Shown in pieces: positions 43,616 through 53,051 of a stretch of DNA of 64,000 bases. The position numbers and the translations under genes were made by a program. Under the pieces are notes generated by a model. The model had not been told where the DNA came from. It ran no database searches and saw nothing but the letters and a program-made list of their open reading frames with translations. The DNA is from Flavobacteriaceae bacterium. GTDB taxonomy: Bacteria > Bacteroidota > Bacteroidia > Flavobacteriales > Flavobacteriaceae. The stretch is from contig PABM01000006.1 in assembly GCA_002702745.1 (NCBI GenBank), positions 1-64,000 of the forward strand. Reading direction: 5' to 3'. Each line of letters opens with the position of its first letter. Position 1 is the first letter of the stretch.

Positions 43616-46600
43616 ATGACTTTCAAGGAATATAAAAAATTGAATCTATCTCAAATTTCCGATGAAATTCTTTCATACTGGGAGGATAATGATATTTTTA
43701 GAAAATCAATCGAAAAGTCAAATGATAAAAATCCATTTATCTTTTTTGAAGGCCCTCCTTCAGCAAATGGACTCCCTGGAATTCATCATGTTTTAGCACG
43801 TTCCATAAAAGATATATTTCTTAGATATAAGACGATGAAGGGGTATTCTGTCCAGCGTAAAGCAGGTTGGGATACACATGGTCTACCGGTTGAATTGGGA
43901 GTTGAAAACGCCTTGGGTATTACGAAAGAAGATATCGGAAAAAAAATCACAATCGAAGATTACAATAATGAATGTAAAAAGGCTGTGATGAAGTATACCG
44001 ATATTTGGAATGATTTAACAAAAAAAATGGGCTATTGGGTTGATGTTGACAACCCATACATTACATATACCCCAAAATATATGGAGTCAGTTTGGTGGCT
44101 TCTAAAGGAGATATATAATAAGGATCTAATGTATAAAGGATATACAATACAACCTTATTCTCCCAAGGCTGGGACTGCAATTAGTTCACATGAATTAAAT
44201 CAACCAGGTACATATCAAGATGTCACTGATACAACTGTTACTGCACAATTTAAACTGAAGAAAGCTGAGCTCCCAAAATTTTTAAATTCAGATGATGAAA
44301 TTTTTGTTCTTGCTTGGACCACAACTCCTTGGACATTACCAAGTAATACTGCATTGACTGTTGGTGCAAAAATTAATTATTCATTAATCAAATCATTCAA
44401 TCAATATACAGGATTAAGGGCTGATTATATTGTTGCAGAAGATTTGATTTTAAAACAATTTTCAGGGAATTACTATGAGATATCAGATTTAGATGAAATC
44501 AATAAGTATGAATTTGATTCAAAAAAGATTCCTTTCCTTAAGGTGTGTACATTTAAGGGTAAAGATTTGGAGAATATTAAATATGAACAACTTTTAGATT
44601 ATGCTATACCTTTCGATAATCCAGAAAATGCATTTAGAATTATCAACGGTGATTTTGTAACAACGAGCGATGGTACAGGTATTGTACATACTGCACCAAC
44701 TTTTGGAGCTGATGATGCATTTGTAGCAAAAAATGCGAAACCACCGATACCACCAATGCTGGTTAAAGATGAATCTGGAGATCTAGTTCCATTGGTTAAT
44801 TTACAGGGAAAATTCAGGCCAGAAATGGGTGAATTTTCAGGAAAGTTTGTCAAAAATGAATATTATGACTCCAAAAGTATCCCTGAAAAATCTGTTGATA
44901 TTGAGATTGCCATTAAGCTAAAAATTGAAAACAAGGCATTTAGAGTTGAAAAATATAAGCATAGTTACCCTAACTGTTGGAGAACTGACAAACCTATTCT
45001 TTATTACCCGATCGATTCTTGGTTCATTAGAGCTTCTAAGTACAGAAGCAAAATGGTTCTACTTAATAAAAAAATTAATTGGAAACCTAAATCAACAGGG
45101 GAAGGCAGATTTGAAAAGTGGCTTGAAAATGTGAATGATTGGAACCTCTCAAGATCTAGATTTTGGGGTATTCCTTTACCAATATGGAGAACAGATGATG
45201 GTGCTGAGGAAGTTTGTATTGGGTCTATAAAAGAATTGTATAAAGAGATAAACAAATCTATTTGTGCTGGTTACATGAAAGAACATCCCTTTGAAGATTT
45301 TGAACCCAATAATTTTTCAAATGAAAACTATTCAAAAATTGACCTTCACAAAAATATAGTTGACAAAATCATTTTGGTTTCAAAGTCTGGAAAGAAAATG
45401 TTTAGAGAAGCCGATCTAATTGATGTTTGGTTTGACTCTGGAAGTATGCCATATGCTCAATGGCACTATCCCTTTGAAAACAAAGAGTATATTGATAAAA
45501 AAAGTTTTTTTCCAGCTGATTTTATCGCTGAGGGTGTAGATCAAACAAGGGGGTGGTTTTACACTTTACATGCAATAAGTACATTGGTATTTGACTCGGT
45601 ATCCTACACAAATGTAGTTTCTAACGGTCTAGTCCTAGACAAAAATGGTCAAAAAATGTCAAAAAGACTGGGAAATGCAATTGACCCTTTTAAAACACTT
45701 TCTGATTTTGGACCTGATGCCACGAGATGGTATATGATATCAAATTCGAACCCATGGGATAATTTGAAATTTGATATTGAAGGAGTTGACGAAGTGAAAA
45801 GAAAATTTTTTGGAACTCTTTATAATACTTATTCGTTTTTTGCACTCTATGCAAACATTGACAAATTTATTTATAGTGAGAAGGAAATCGAATTTAATGA
45901 GAGACCAGAATTAGACAGGTGGATTTTATCAGAACTTAATTCGTTAATTAATAATGTGGATAAATTTTATAATGATTATGAACCAACTAAAGCTGCACGA
46001 GCTATAAATAATTTTGTTATTGATAATTTAAGTAACTGGTATGTGAGATTAAGCAGAAGAAGATTCTGGAAAGGCGAATATGAAAAAGATAAAATTTCTG
46101 CTTTTCAAACTCTATATAAAGTGTTGATAGATATTTCAAAGTTGTCTGCACCTATTTCTCCATTTTTTATGGATAGGCTTTACGTAGACTTAACAAAAAA
46201 TATAAATAAGAATTATTCTGAAAGCATTCACTTGGAAGATTTTCCGGTTGCCGATAATTCAAAAATTGATTTAAAATTACAGCAAAGGATAAATTATGCC
46301 CAAACAATTTCTTCCCTTACTTTATCGCTTAGGGCAAAAGAAAAAATTAAGGTAAGACAACCATTATCTAAGATATTAATCCCTTTAAATAACTCTGAAG
46401 AAAAAAACATAATTAAAAGTGTTTCTGAAGAAATTAAGCGTGAAGTAAATGTAAAAAGCATTGAGTTTTTGGAGGGAGAATCTGACTTGTTGGTAAAATC
46501 GATTAAACCAAATTTTAAAAAACTTGGGCCAACATACGGAAAGTTTATGAAGGAAATTTCAAGTGTTGTTAATTCATTAGATACTCATAGTATAATTGAG

Positions 46601-47014
46601 CTAGAAAAAACAGGTAAAATTGATTTATTAATTGACAAAAAAACTATAACTTTCAATATTGATGATTTTGAAATCTCTTCAAAAGATATTGAAGGATGGC
46701 AGGTAGCAAATGGGGGAAACATCACTGTTGCTCTTGATATAACAATTAATGATGAGCTTAGAAATGAAGGTATCGCAAGAGAAGTTGTAAGTAAAATTCA
46801 AAATTTAAGAAAATCAGAAGGTTTTGAAGTTACAGACAGAATAAATTTAATTTTTAACGGAGACGATGAAATTCAAAATGCAATAAATAAAAACCTAGAT
46901 TATGTCAAATCCGAAACACTTTCCAACATCATTCAATTTAATGTTGAAAGCAGAGGAGGAATAGATATTATTTTTGATGAATTAAAAACAAAAATATTTA
47001 TAACTAAAGTTTGA
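43616..47014 (+). CDS. ileS: Isoleucine--tRNA ligase
   Basis: A 1132-residue class I synthetase of the long, eukaryote-like type usual in Bacteroidota. The HIGH-equivalent Gly-Ile-His-His and the Lys-Met-Ser-Lys-Arg loop are present, with the CP1 editing domain (Thr-Thr-Pro-Trp-Thr-Leu-Pro motif, about 240) between them and the anticodon-binding region after about 740. The start at 43616 fits the family N-terminus Phe-Lys-Glu-Tyr-Lys. The DksA-like gene follows after 4 nt, the usual flavobacterial order. Confidence 0.96.
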   Translation: MTFKEYKKLNLSQISDEILSYWEDNDIFRKSIEKSNDKNPFIFFEGPPSANGLPGIHHVLARSIKDIFLRYKTMKGYSVQRKAGWDTHGLPVELGVENALGITKEDIGKKITIEDYNNECKKAVMKYTDIWNDLTKKMGYWVDVDNPYITYTPKYMESVWWLLKEIYNKDLMYKGYTIQPYSPKAGTAISSHELNQPGTYQDVTDTTVTAQFKLKKAELPKFLNSDDEIFVLAWTTTPWTLPSNTALTVGAKINYSLIKSFNQYTGLRADYIVAEDLILKQFSGNYYEISDLDEINKYEFDSKKIPFLKVCTFKGKDLENIKYEQLLDYAIPFDNPENAFRIINGDFVTTSDGTGIVHTAPTFGADDAFVAKNAKPPIPPMLVKDESGDLVPLVNLQGKFRPEMGEFSGKFVKNEYYDSKSIPEKSVDIEIAIKLKIENKAFRVEKYKHSYPNCWRTDKPILYYPIDSWFIRASKYRSKMVLLNKKINWKPKSTGEGRFEKWLENVNDWNLSRSRFWGIPLPIWRTDDGAEEVCIGSIKELYKEINKSICAGYMKEHPFEDFEPNNFSNENYSKIDLHKNIVDKIILVSKSGKKMFREADLIDVWFDSGSMPYAQWHYPFENKEYIDKKSFFPADFIAEGVDQTRGWFYTLHAISTLVFDSVSYTNVVSNGLVLDKNGQKMSKRLGNAIDPFKTLSDFGPDATRWYMISNSNPWDNLKFDIEGVDEVKRKFFGTLYNTYSFFALYANIDKFIYSEKEIEFNERPELDRWILSELNSLINNVDKFYNDYEPTKAARAINNFVIDNLSNWYVRLSRRRFWKGEYEKDKISAFQTLYKVLIDISKLSAPISPFFMDRLYVDLTKNINKNYSESIHLEDFPVADNSKIDLKLQQRINYAQTISSLTLSLRAKEKIKVRQPLSKILIPLNNSEEKNIIKSVSEEIKREVNVKSIEFLEGESDLLVKSIKPNFKKLGPTYGKFMKEISSVVNSLDTHSIIELEKTGKIDLLIDKKTITFNIDDFEISSKDIEGWQVANGGNITVALDITINDELRNEGIAREVVSKIQNLRKSEGFEVTDRINLIFNGDDEIQNAINKNLDYVKSETLSNIIQFNVESRGGIDIIFDELKTKIFITKV

Positions 47015-47018
47015 AACT

Positions 47019-47402
47019 ATGAGTAAAGATGTAAATATTAGATATTCAGATTCTGACTTGGCAGAGTTTAAAAAAGTAATCAATGAAAAGATTGATAAAG
47101 CCAAGCATGATCTTGAACTTATCAAAAGTGCATACATGAACGATCTTAACAATGGCACTGAGGACACCTCACCAACATTTAAAGCTTTTGATGAGGGAAG
47201 TACGGTTATGAGTAAGGAGTCCAACTCTCAGTTAGCACTAAGACAGGAAAAATTCATAAGAGATTTGAAAACTGCCCTAATAAGAATTGAAAATAAAACA
47301 TATGGAATCTGTAGAGTAACTGGTAAACTTATTTCAAAGAAAAGGCTTATGCTTGTTCCACATGCTACTTTAAGTATCGAGGCAAAGAATATGCAGAAAT
47401 AG
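47019..47402 (+). CDS. DksA/TraR-family protein with degenerate zinc finger
   Basis: A 127-residue protein with a long N-terminal coiled-coil hairpin (about 10-85) and a C-terminal DksA-type segment, Tyr-Gly-Ile-Cys-Arg-Val-Thr-Gly-Lys-Leu-Ile and Arg-Leu-x-x-Val-Pro-His-Ala-Thr. Only one of the four zinc Cys residues remains; the others are Thr, His and Thr-like positions. This degenerate form is common in flavobacteria beside ileS. DksA proteins insert into the RNA polymerase secondary channel. Here lspA, often next in this order, is replaced by uvrC. Confidence 0.85.
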   Translation: MSKDVNIRYSDSDLAEFKKVINEKIDKAKHDLELIKSAYMNDLNNGTEDTSPTFKAFDEGSTVMSKESNSQLALRQEKFIRDLKTALIRIENKTYGICRVTGKLISKKRLMLVPHATLSIEAKNMQK

Positions 47403-47449
47403 TGTATCGTTCTTTTACACATAATTAACTTTCGTGGTATATTTGATAT

Positions 47450-49270
47450 ATGCCAAAAATCAACTTTACTGATTATTTAAAAAACCTAACTAAATCACCA
47501 GGTGTTTATAAGTTTTTAGATAAGTCTGGAAATGTAATATATGTTGGTAAAGCCAAAAATTTAAGAAACAGGGTACGCTCATATTTTAATTCAAAACATT
47601 CAGACGAAAAAACAAAATCATTGGTTTCTAATATCGATGATATCTCTGTAATTCTTGTTGAAACAGAATCTGATGCTCTTTTACTTGAAAATAATCTTAT
47701 AAAAAAATTTAAACCTAAGTATAATATTTTACTAAAGGACGGGAAATCTTATCCTTGGATTTGTATAAAAAATGAACGATTCCCAAGAATTTTTTTAACA
47801 AGAAAAGTAATAAATGACGGCTCAGAATATTTTGGACCATACACCAACATTAAGACAATCAATACTCTTTTGGATTTAATAAATAACATTTATCCAATTC
47901 GAAAAACAAATTATAATTTACCCCAAAAAATCATAAATGATTCTTCAATAAAATTATCTCTGAGGGTTCTTGAAAAAAACGGACACTTTATAATCTTAGG
48001 TTTTGAAAAAGATGATTTTTCACCATCAAACTTAATTTCTGAAAATAAATACAAAGAAATAATAGTTTCAGTGAAGAGTATTTTGAAGGGAAAATTCTCA
48101 AAATCAAAGTCTCAGCTTAAAAAGCAAATGATTTCTTTATCAAAGGCCGAAGAGTTTGAAAAAGCAGAAGAATATAAAACTAAGTTGAAAGCTTTAGAAA
48201 ATTATCAATTTAAATCAATGGTTGTAAGTTCAAAAATTAAAGATTTAGATATTTATGTGATAATTTCTGATAAAGATTATGCTTATATAAATTTTACTCA
48301 AATTTCAAATGGATTTATAATAAGCTCATTTAATACTCAAGTAAAGAAATCAAATATTATACAAGACAAAATAATACTTGAACAATTAATATCACAGATT
48401 AAACTTAAGTTTTTATCAAAATCAAAACAGATGTGCTCAAATATAAACGTTGAATCAATGGATTATAAAAAGTCATTTGTCCCCGTTTTAGGAGAAAAAA
48501 AACATTTAGTTGAAATGTCAATAAGAAATATTAAAAACTACAAGATGAATTTCTTTAAGTTAAAATTAGAAACAAAATCTTCAGACAGTGGTCTGAGGAT
48601 TTTGAAAACTTTACAAAAAGACTTAAACATGGAATCTTTGCCTCAACACATTGAGTGTTTTGACAACTCCAACTTTCAAGGTTCATTTCCTTCGTCAGCA
48701 TGCGTTGTTTTTAAAAATGGCAAAACCTCAAAAAAAGACTATAGACATTTTAATATTAAATCTGTTTCCTCGCCAGATGATTTTGCTTCAATGAAAGAGG
48801 TAGTTTTCAGAAGATATTCAAGATTGATTAAAGAAAAGCAGAACCTACCAAATTTAATTATTATAGATGGAGGTAAAGGGCAGCTTTCCTCTTCGTTGAT
48901 AGTTCTGCGAGATCTTGGAATAGAAAAAAAAGTTACAATTATAGGAATAGCAAAAAGATTGGAGGAAATATATTTTGCAAATGAAAGCACCCCTCTATAT
49001 ATAGATAAAAAATCAGAATCACTTAAGTTAATACAAAAACTAAGAGATGAGGCTCATAGATTTAGTTTAAGACAATACAGAAATAGAAGAGATAATAATT
49101 TCCTTAATTCAGAATTAAACAGTATTAAGGGAATTGGAGAAAAAACAGAACTAAATCTGATTAGGAAATTTAAGTCGGTTAACAGTATTAAGAGAAAGTC
49201 TATTGAAGAGCTAATTTCTGTAGTTGGTCAGAATAAAGCAAGAATTATTTATAACTATTTCAATAATTAA
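47450..49270 (+). CDS. uvrC: Excinuclease ABC subunit C
   Basis: A 606-residue dual nuclease of nucleotide excision repair. The GIY-YIG domain (Pro-Gly-Val-Tyr ... Val-Ile-Tyr-Val-Gly-Lys-Ala, about 16-36), the UVR UvrB-binding motif at about 225-255, an RNase H-like domain with Glu-Cys-Phe-Asp-Asn-Ser and Ile-Ile-Asp-Gly-Gly-Lys-Gly-Gln, and a C-terminal helix-hairpin-helix (Lys-Gly-Ile-Gly) are all present. TATATTTG ends 4 bp before the ATG, so a promoter there would give a nearly leaderless mRNA. Confidence 0.97.
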   Translation: MPKINFTDYLKNLTKSPGVYKFLDKSGNVIYVGKAKNLRNRVRSYFNSKHSDEKTKSLVSNIDDISVILVETESDALLLENNLIKKFKPKYNILLKDGKSYPWICIKNERFPRIFLTRKVINDGSEYFGPYTNIKTINTLLDLINNIYPIRKTNYNLPQKIINDSSIKLSLRVLEKNGHFIILGFEKDDFSPSNLISENKYKEIIVSVKSILKGKFSKSKSQLKKQMISLSKAEEFEKAEEYKTKLKALENYQFKSMVVSSKIKDLDIYVIISDKDYAYINFTQISNGFIISSFNTQVKKSNIIQDKIILEQLISQIKLKFLSKSKQMCSNINVESMDYKKSFVPVLGEKKHLVEMSIRNIKNYKMNFFKLKLETKSSDSGLRILKTLQKDLNMESLPQHIECFDNSNFQGSFPSSACVVFKNGKTSKKDYRHFNIKSVSSPDDFASMKEVVFRRYSRLIKEKQNLPNLIIIDGGKGQLSSSLIVLRDLGIEKKVTIIGIAKRLEEIYFANESTPLYIDKKSESLKLIQKLRDEAHRFSLRQYRNRRDNNFLNSELNSIKGIGEKTELNLIRKFKSVNSIKRKSIEELISVVGQNKARIIYNYFNN

Positions 49271-49271
49271 A

Positions 49272-50045
49272 ATGAAATATCATCTAATTATCCTGCTGTT
49301 TTTTTTATTGCATTTTGCAAATGCTCAAAATAAAATGGCTTTCAAATCGGGTGAGTGGTTTAAATATAAACTTTCATATAGTGGTTGGTTTAAAGCAGGT
49401 GAGGCAACAGTGAATCTAAATAAAGTCAATAGTAACAAGGAATTACTTCATGCAAAGATGATAGGCAAAAGTACTGGAGCTGTAAATTTATTTTTTAAGG
49501 TTCACGATAGATATGAAAGCTATTTTTATAAAAAAGACATTTTACCAAATAAATTTATCCGAAATATAAATGAAGGTGGATACACCAAGAATATTGAAAT
49601 ACTATTTGATCAAAAAACACAAATTGCTAAGGTTGATAATTTAAAAAATAATACAACTAAAGATTTTTCATTTAAGAAAAATTCTCAGGATATGGTTTCG
49701 GTTTTTTATTACTTACGAAATTTTTTCAGTATTGAAAAACTAGATGGCAGAAACGAAATGTCGATTGATATGTTTTTTGATTCTGAAAATTATAAATTAA
49801 AAATAAAGTATTTGTCAACTGAAATTTTAAATACTAATTTTGGTAAAATTTTATGTTATAAAATTCAGCCTTATGTTCAGTCAGGTAGAGTATTCAAGAA
49901 AGACGAAAGTTTAACCATGTGGATTACTGCTGATAAAAATAGAATCCCTATCAAGATAAAAGCTGACATAATTGTTGGGTCAATACGTATTGATTTGGAA
50001 TCCTTTAGCAATCTTAATAATCCATTTGAAATTAAATTTAATTAG
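49272..50045 (+). CDS. Exported DUF3108 domain protein
   Basis: A 257-residue protein. I start it at ATG 49272, directly before a clear signal peptide (about 1-18, ending Phe-Ala-Asn-Ala-Gln), not at the upstream GTG inside uvrC. The mature part is beta-rich with Phe-Lys-Ser-Gly-Glu-Trp-Phe-Lys-Tyr and a Lys-Ala-Gly-Glu-Ala motif typical of DUF3108, a periplasmic LolA/LptE-like fold of unknown role. It is followed directly by the M23 peptidase gene, hinting at an envelope function. Confidence 0.82.
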   Translation: MKYHLIILLFFLLHFANAQNKMAFKSGEWFKYKLSYSGWFKAGEATVNLNKVNSNKELLHAKMIGKSTGAVNLFFKVHDRYESYFYKKDILPNKFIRNINEGGYTKNIEILFDQKTQIAKVDNLKNNTTKDFSFKKNSQDMVSVFYYLRNFFSIEKLDGRNEMSIDMFFDSENYKLKIKYLSTEILNTNFGKILCYKIQPYVQSGRVFKKDESLTMWITADKNRIPIKIKADIIVGSIRIDLESFSNLNNPFEIKFN

Positions 50046-51335
50046 ATGTCGGAAACATGGAAACATAACACGAAGAGACGTTTTTATGATTCTATAAAAA
50101 CAAGGGCTATTATCCTTTTAATTACTTTCAGTTTTTTTGGTTTAATATTAGCTTTAAATTATTTAACTACTGGTGAAATTAAAGGGGATAAAACTCCAAA
50201 GAAGCAAAATATCGAATTTGGATTTAATTTAGATAATTTCCGAGTCGACAGAGATACTATTCAGTTTGGAGACAGCTTTGGTGAGATAATGCTGAGAAAT
50301 AAGATGTCTTATTCTCAAATATATAACATTGTTCAAAGTATAAAAGATTCTTTTGATGTAAGATGGTTAACTGCAGGTAAACCATACACTATTCTCTCAG
50401 CCAAGGACTCTATAGCAACCCCACAGTACTTTATATACCAGCCAAACCTCCTTAACTATTTAGTAATTGATTTTTCAAACTTTGATTCTATATCAGCCTA
50501 TAATAAGAAAAAACCTTTTAAAATCGTAAATAAAGCAACATCAGGAGTGATAAGCAGTAGTCTTTCTGAAACGATGGATGAAAACGGATTGCCCTGGGAA
50601 CTAATCAATCAGCTTTCTGATATTTATGCTTGGACGATTGACTTTACAAGGATTCAAAATGGGGATAGTTTTAAAATAATATATAATGAGAGATATATAG
50701 AGGATACGATTCTTGTAGGCATAAAAAATATTGATGCAGCATATTTTAAACATAATGGAGAAGAACTATTTGCATTTAATTTCAAAACGGACTCACTTAA
50801 GAAAATTACGGAGTTTTATGATCAAAACGGTAATAGTTTAGAAAGAACATTCTTAAAGTCTCCGGTTAGATTTAGTAATATCTCCTCAAGGTATAACCTT
50901 AAAAGAAGAATCGCTTACTATGGTAATAAAGTAAGACCCCATAAAGGGACTGATTTTGCTGCTCCAACAGGTACACCCATAATGGCAACTGCTGACGGAA
51001 GAGTTGAAAAATCAGCTTATACTAGAGCTAATGGATACTATGTAAAAATAAAACATAATGACACTTACTCAACTCAGTATTTACACATGCAAAAAAATGG
51101 CAGGGTAAAAAAAGGTCAATATGTGAAGCAGGGAGATGTGATAGGTAGAATAGGAATGACAGGAAACACCTCGGGTCCACATGTTTGTTATAGGTTTTGG
51201 AAAAATAATATCCAGGTTGATCCTTTTAAACAAAAATTACCTGCTGGCAGGCCAGTTCCTTCAGAATTAAAAGTTAATTTTGAAATATATAAAGTTCCTC
51301 TAGAAGAAACATTAAATCAAATAAATTTCGAATAA
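50046..51335 (+). CDS. M23 (LytM-type) metallopeptidase, membrane anchored
   Basis: A 429-residue protein with an N-terminal transmembrane helix (about 22-40), an extended region and a C-terminal M23 domain (about 285-400). The zinc motif His299-Lys-Gly-Thr-Asp303 is complete. The second motif, usually His-x-His, is His379-Val-Cys381, so one zinc ligand would be Cys. Such peptidases cut peptidoglycan crosslinks or activate other hydrolases. The His-Val-Cys-Tyr-Arg-Phe form may be lineage-typical. It begins at the base after the DUF3108 stop and overlaps pgi by one base. Confidence 0.9.
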   Translation: MSETWKHNTKRRFYDSIKTRAIILLITFSFFGLILALNYLTTGEIKGDKTPKKQNIEFGFNLDNFRVDRDTIQFGDSFGEIMLRNKMSYSQIYNIVQSIKDSFDVRWLTAGKPYTILSAKDSIATPQYFIYQPNLLNYLVIDFSNFDSISAYNKKKPFKIVNKATSGVISSSLSETMDENGLPWELINQLSDIYAWTIDFTRIQNGDSFKIIYNERYIEDTILVGIKNIDAAYFKHNGEELFAFNFKTDSLKKITEFYDQNGNSLERTFLKSPVRFSNISSRYNLKRRIAYYGNKVRPHKGTDFAAPTGTPIMATADGRVEKSAYTRANGYYVKIKHNDTYSTQYLHMQKNGRVKKGQYVKQGDVIGRIGMTGNTSGPHVCYRFWKNNIQVDPFKQKLPAGRPVPSELKVNFEIYKVPLEETLNQINFE

Positions 51336-52930
51336 TGTCATTAAAGTCAACTAACCCTACTAAAAGTAATTCTTGGAATAAACTTAGAAATCATTTTAAT
51401 GACATTAAAGATATTCATATCTACGATATGTTTATGGATGATATTGATAGGGCTGAAAAATTAAGTCTAAGCTGGCAAGATTTTTATTTTGATTTTTCAA
51501 AAAACAAAATTAATTCTGAAACAATTAATTTATTCAATGATTTATTAATTGAAATTGACTTTAAATCATCAATTGAAAAGTACTTTACAGGTGAAAAAAT
51601 AAATTCAACAGAGTCAAGGGCTGTTCTCCATACAGCACTAAGAACGTCTGAAAATCAAAAAATTTTAGTTGACGAAAAAAATATTATTCCTGAAATAAAA
51701 ACTGTAAAAGAGAAGATTAAATCATTTACCACATCTGTACATAACGGAAATCACAAAGGTTTTAAGGGTGATAAAATCACAGATGTAGTGAATATTGGAA
51801 TTGGAGGCTCTCATCTTGGGCCGTCAATGGTTGTGGAGTCTTTATCACATTATAAAACTGATTTAAATACACATTTTATCAGTAATGTTGATGGAGACCA
51901 TCTTTACGAAGTTTTATATAAAGTCAAACCAGAAACAACACTTTTCATTATAGTTTCAAAAACTTTTACAACAATTGAAACACTAACAAACGCAAACTCT
52001 GTTAGAAGTTGGTTTTTGAAGACAGCCAGTGAAAATGATATTTCAAAACACTTTATTGCGGTAAGTAGTAATGTTGAAAAGGCGATTGAATATGGAATTA
52101 GTTCTGAAAATATTTTCCCAATGTGGGACTGGGTTGGGGGCAGATTTTCCTTGTGGAGTTCAGTTGGCTTGTCAATTTGCTTATCAATAGGATATAAAAA
52201 ATTTAATGAATTACTTGAGGGTGCTAGAAATATGGATATGCACTTTAGAAATAATGATTTTTCTGAAAACATTCCCGTTTTAATGGCTTGCTTGAGTTTG
52301 TGGTACAATAATTTTTTCAATTACCAAACACACGCCATAATCCCATATTCTGAAAATTTAAAAAGCTTTAGTAAGTATCTGCAACAAGCATCCATGGAAA
52401 GCAACGGAAAACAAACTGATAGATCAAACAATCTCATTGATTATGAAACTGGTCAAATTATTTGGGGTCAAACAGGAACCAATGCTCAACATTCCTTCTT
52501 CCAATTACTTCATCAGGGTTCAAAAGTAATAACTTCAGATTTCATTGGTTTTAAAAATTCAATTAAAGGAAATCAAGATCATCATGATATTTTAATGGCT
52601 AATTTTTTTGCTCAAACTAAAGCTTTGATGAAAGGTACAATGGATGAAGAGGTTAAAACCAATCACAAGCTGTTAAAAGGAGATAGGCCCACCAATTCAA
52701 TTTTAATCAATAAACTTACTCCAGCATCTTTAGGCTCACTGATTGCAATATATGAGCATAAGATTTTCACTCTAGGAATTATATGGAATATTTTTAGTTT
52801 TGATCAATTTGGCGTAGAATTAGGTAAAAAACTTGCTGATAAAATCCTTGAAAATATTGAAAATCAAGACTTTAGAAGTCAAGATTCATCCACAAAAAAT
52901 CTTTTAAAAAGGTATTCATCAACAGATTAG
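51335..52930 (+). CDS. pgi: Glucose-6-phosphate isomerase
   Basis: A 531-residue glycolytic enzyme. Family signatures present are Asn-Ile-Gly-Ile-Gly-Gly-Ser-His-Leu-Gly-Pro (about 150), Trp-Asp-Trp-Val-Gly-Gly-Arg-Phe-Ser (about 264) and Gly-Thr-Asn-Ala-Gln-His-Ser-Phe-Phe-Gln (about 382). It lies at the end of the long forward run starting at panC. A weak inverted repeat (52973-52996) lies downstream but has no T tract. Confidence 0.97.
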   Translation: MSLKSTNPTKSNSWNKLRNHFNDIKDIHIYDMFMDDIDRAEKLSLSWQDFYFDFSKNKINSETINLFNDLLIEIDFKSSIEKYFTGEKINSTESRAVLHTALRTSENQKILVDEKNIIPEIKTVKEKIKSFTTSVHNGNHKGFKGDKITDVVNIGIGGSHLGPSMVVESLSHYKTDLNTHFISNVDGDHLYEVLYKVKPETTLFIIVSKTFTTIETLTNANSVRSWFLKTASENDISKHFIAVSSNVEKAIEYGISSENIFPMWDWVGGRFSLWSSVGLSICLSIGYKKFNELLEGARNMDMHFRNNDFSENIPVLMACLSLWYNNFFNYQTHAIIPYSENLKSFSKYLQQASMESNGKQTDRSNNLIDYETGQIIWGQTGTNAQHSFFQLLHQGSKVITSDFIGFKNSIKGNQDHHDILMANFFAQTKALMKGTMDEEVKTNHKLLKGDRPTNSILINKLTPASLGSLIAIYEHKIFTLGIIWNIFSFDQFGVELGKKLADKILENIENQDFRSQDSSTKNLLKRYSSTD

Positions 52931-53051
52931 ATATTAGTATTTTAATCTGTAATGTTAATAATTGGCTTAAAATTATTGTAGTTCTTATAACAATAAGTTA
53001 AAATATTATCTATTTTTGCTCTATCACTTATAATTAAACTTAAAACAAATT

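Noticed and set aside
49224..49271. Upstream GTG start of the DUF3108 gene within uvrC
   Set aside because: The frame from ATG 49272 begins exactly with a signal peptide, while the upstream extension would place charged residues before it.
52973..52996. Hairpin after pgi as a terminator
   Set aside because: The 7-bp A/T-only stem has a 10-nt loop and no T tract, so it is too weak to call.
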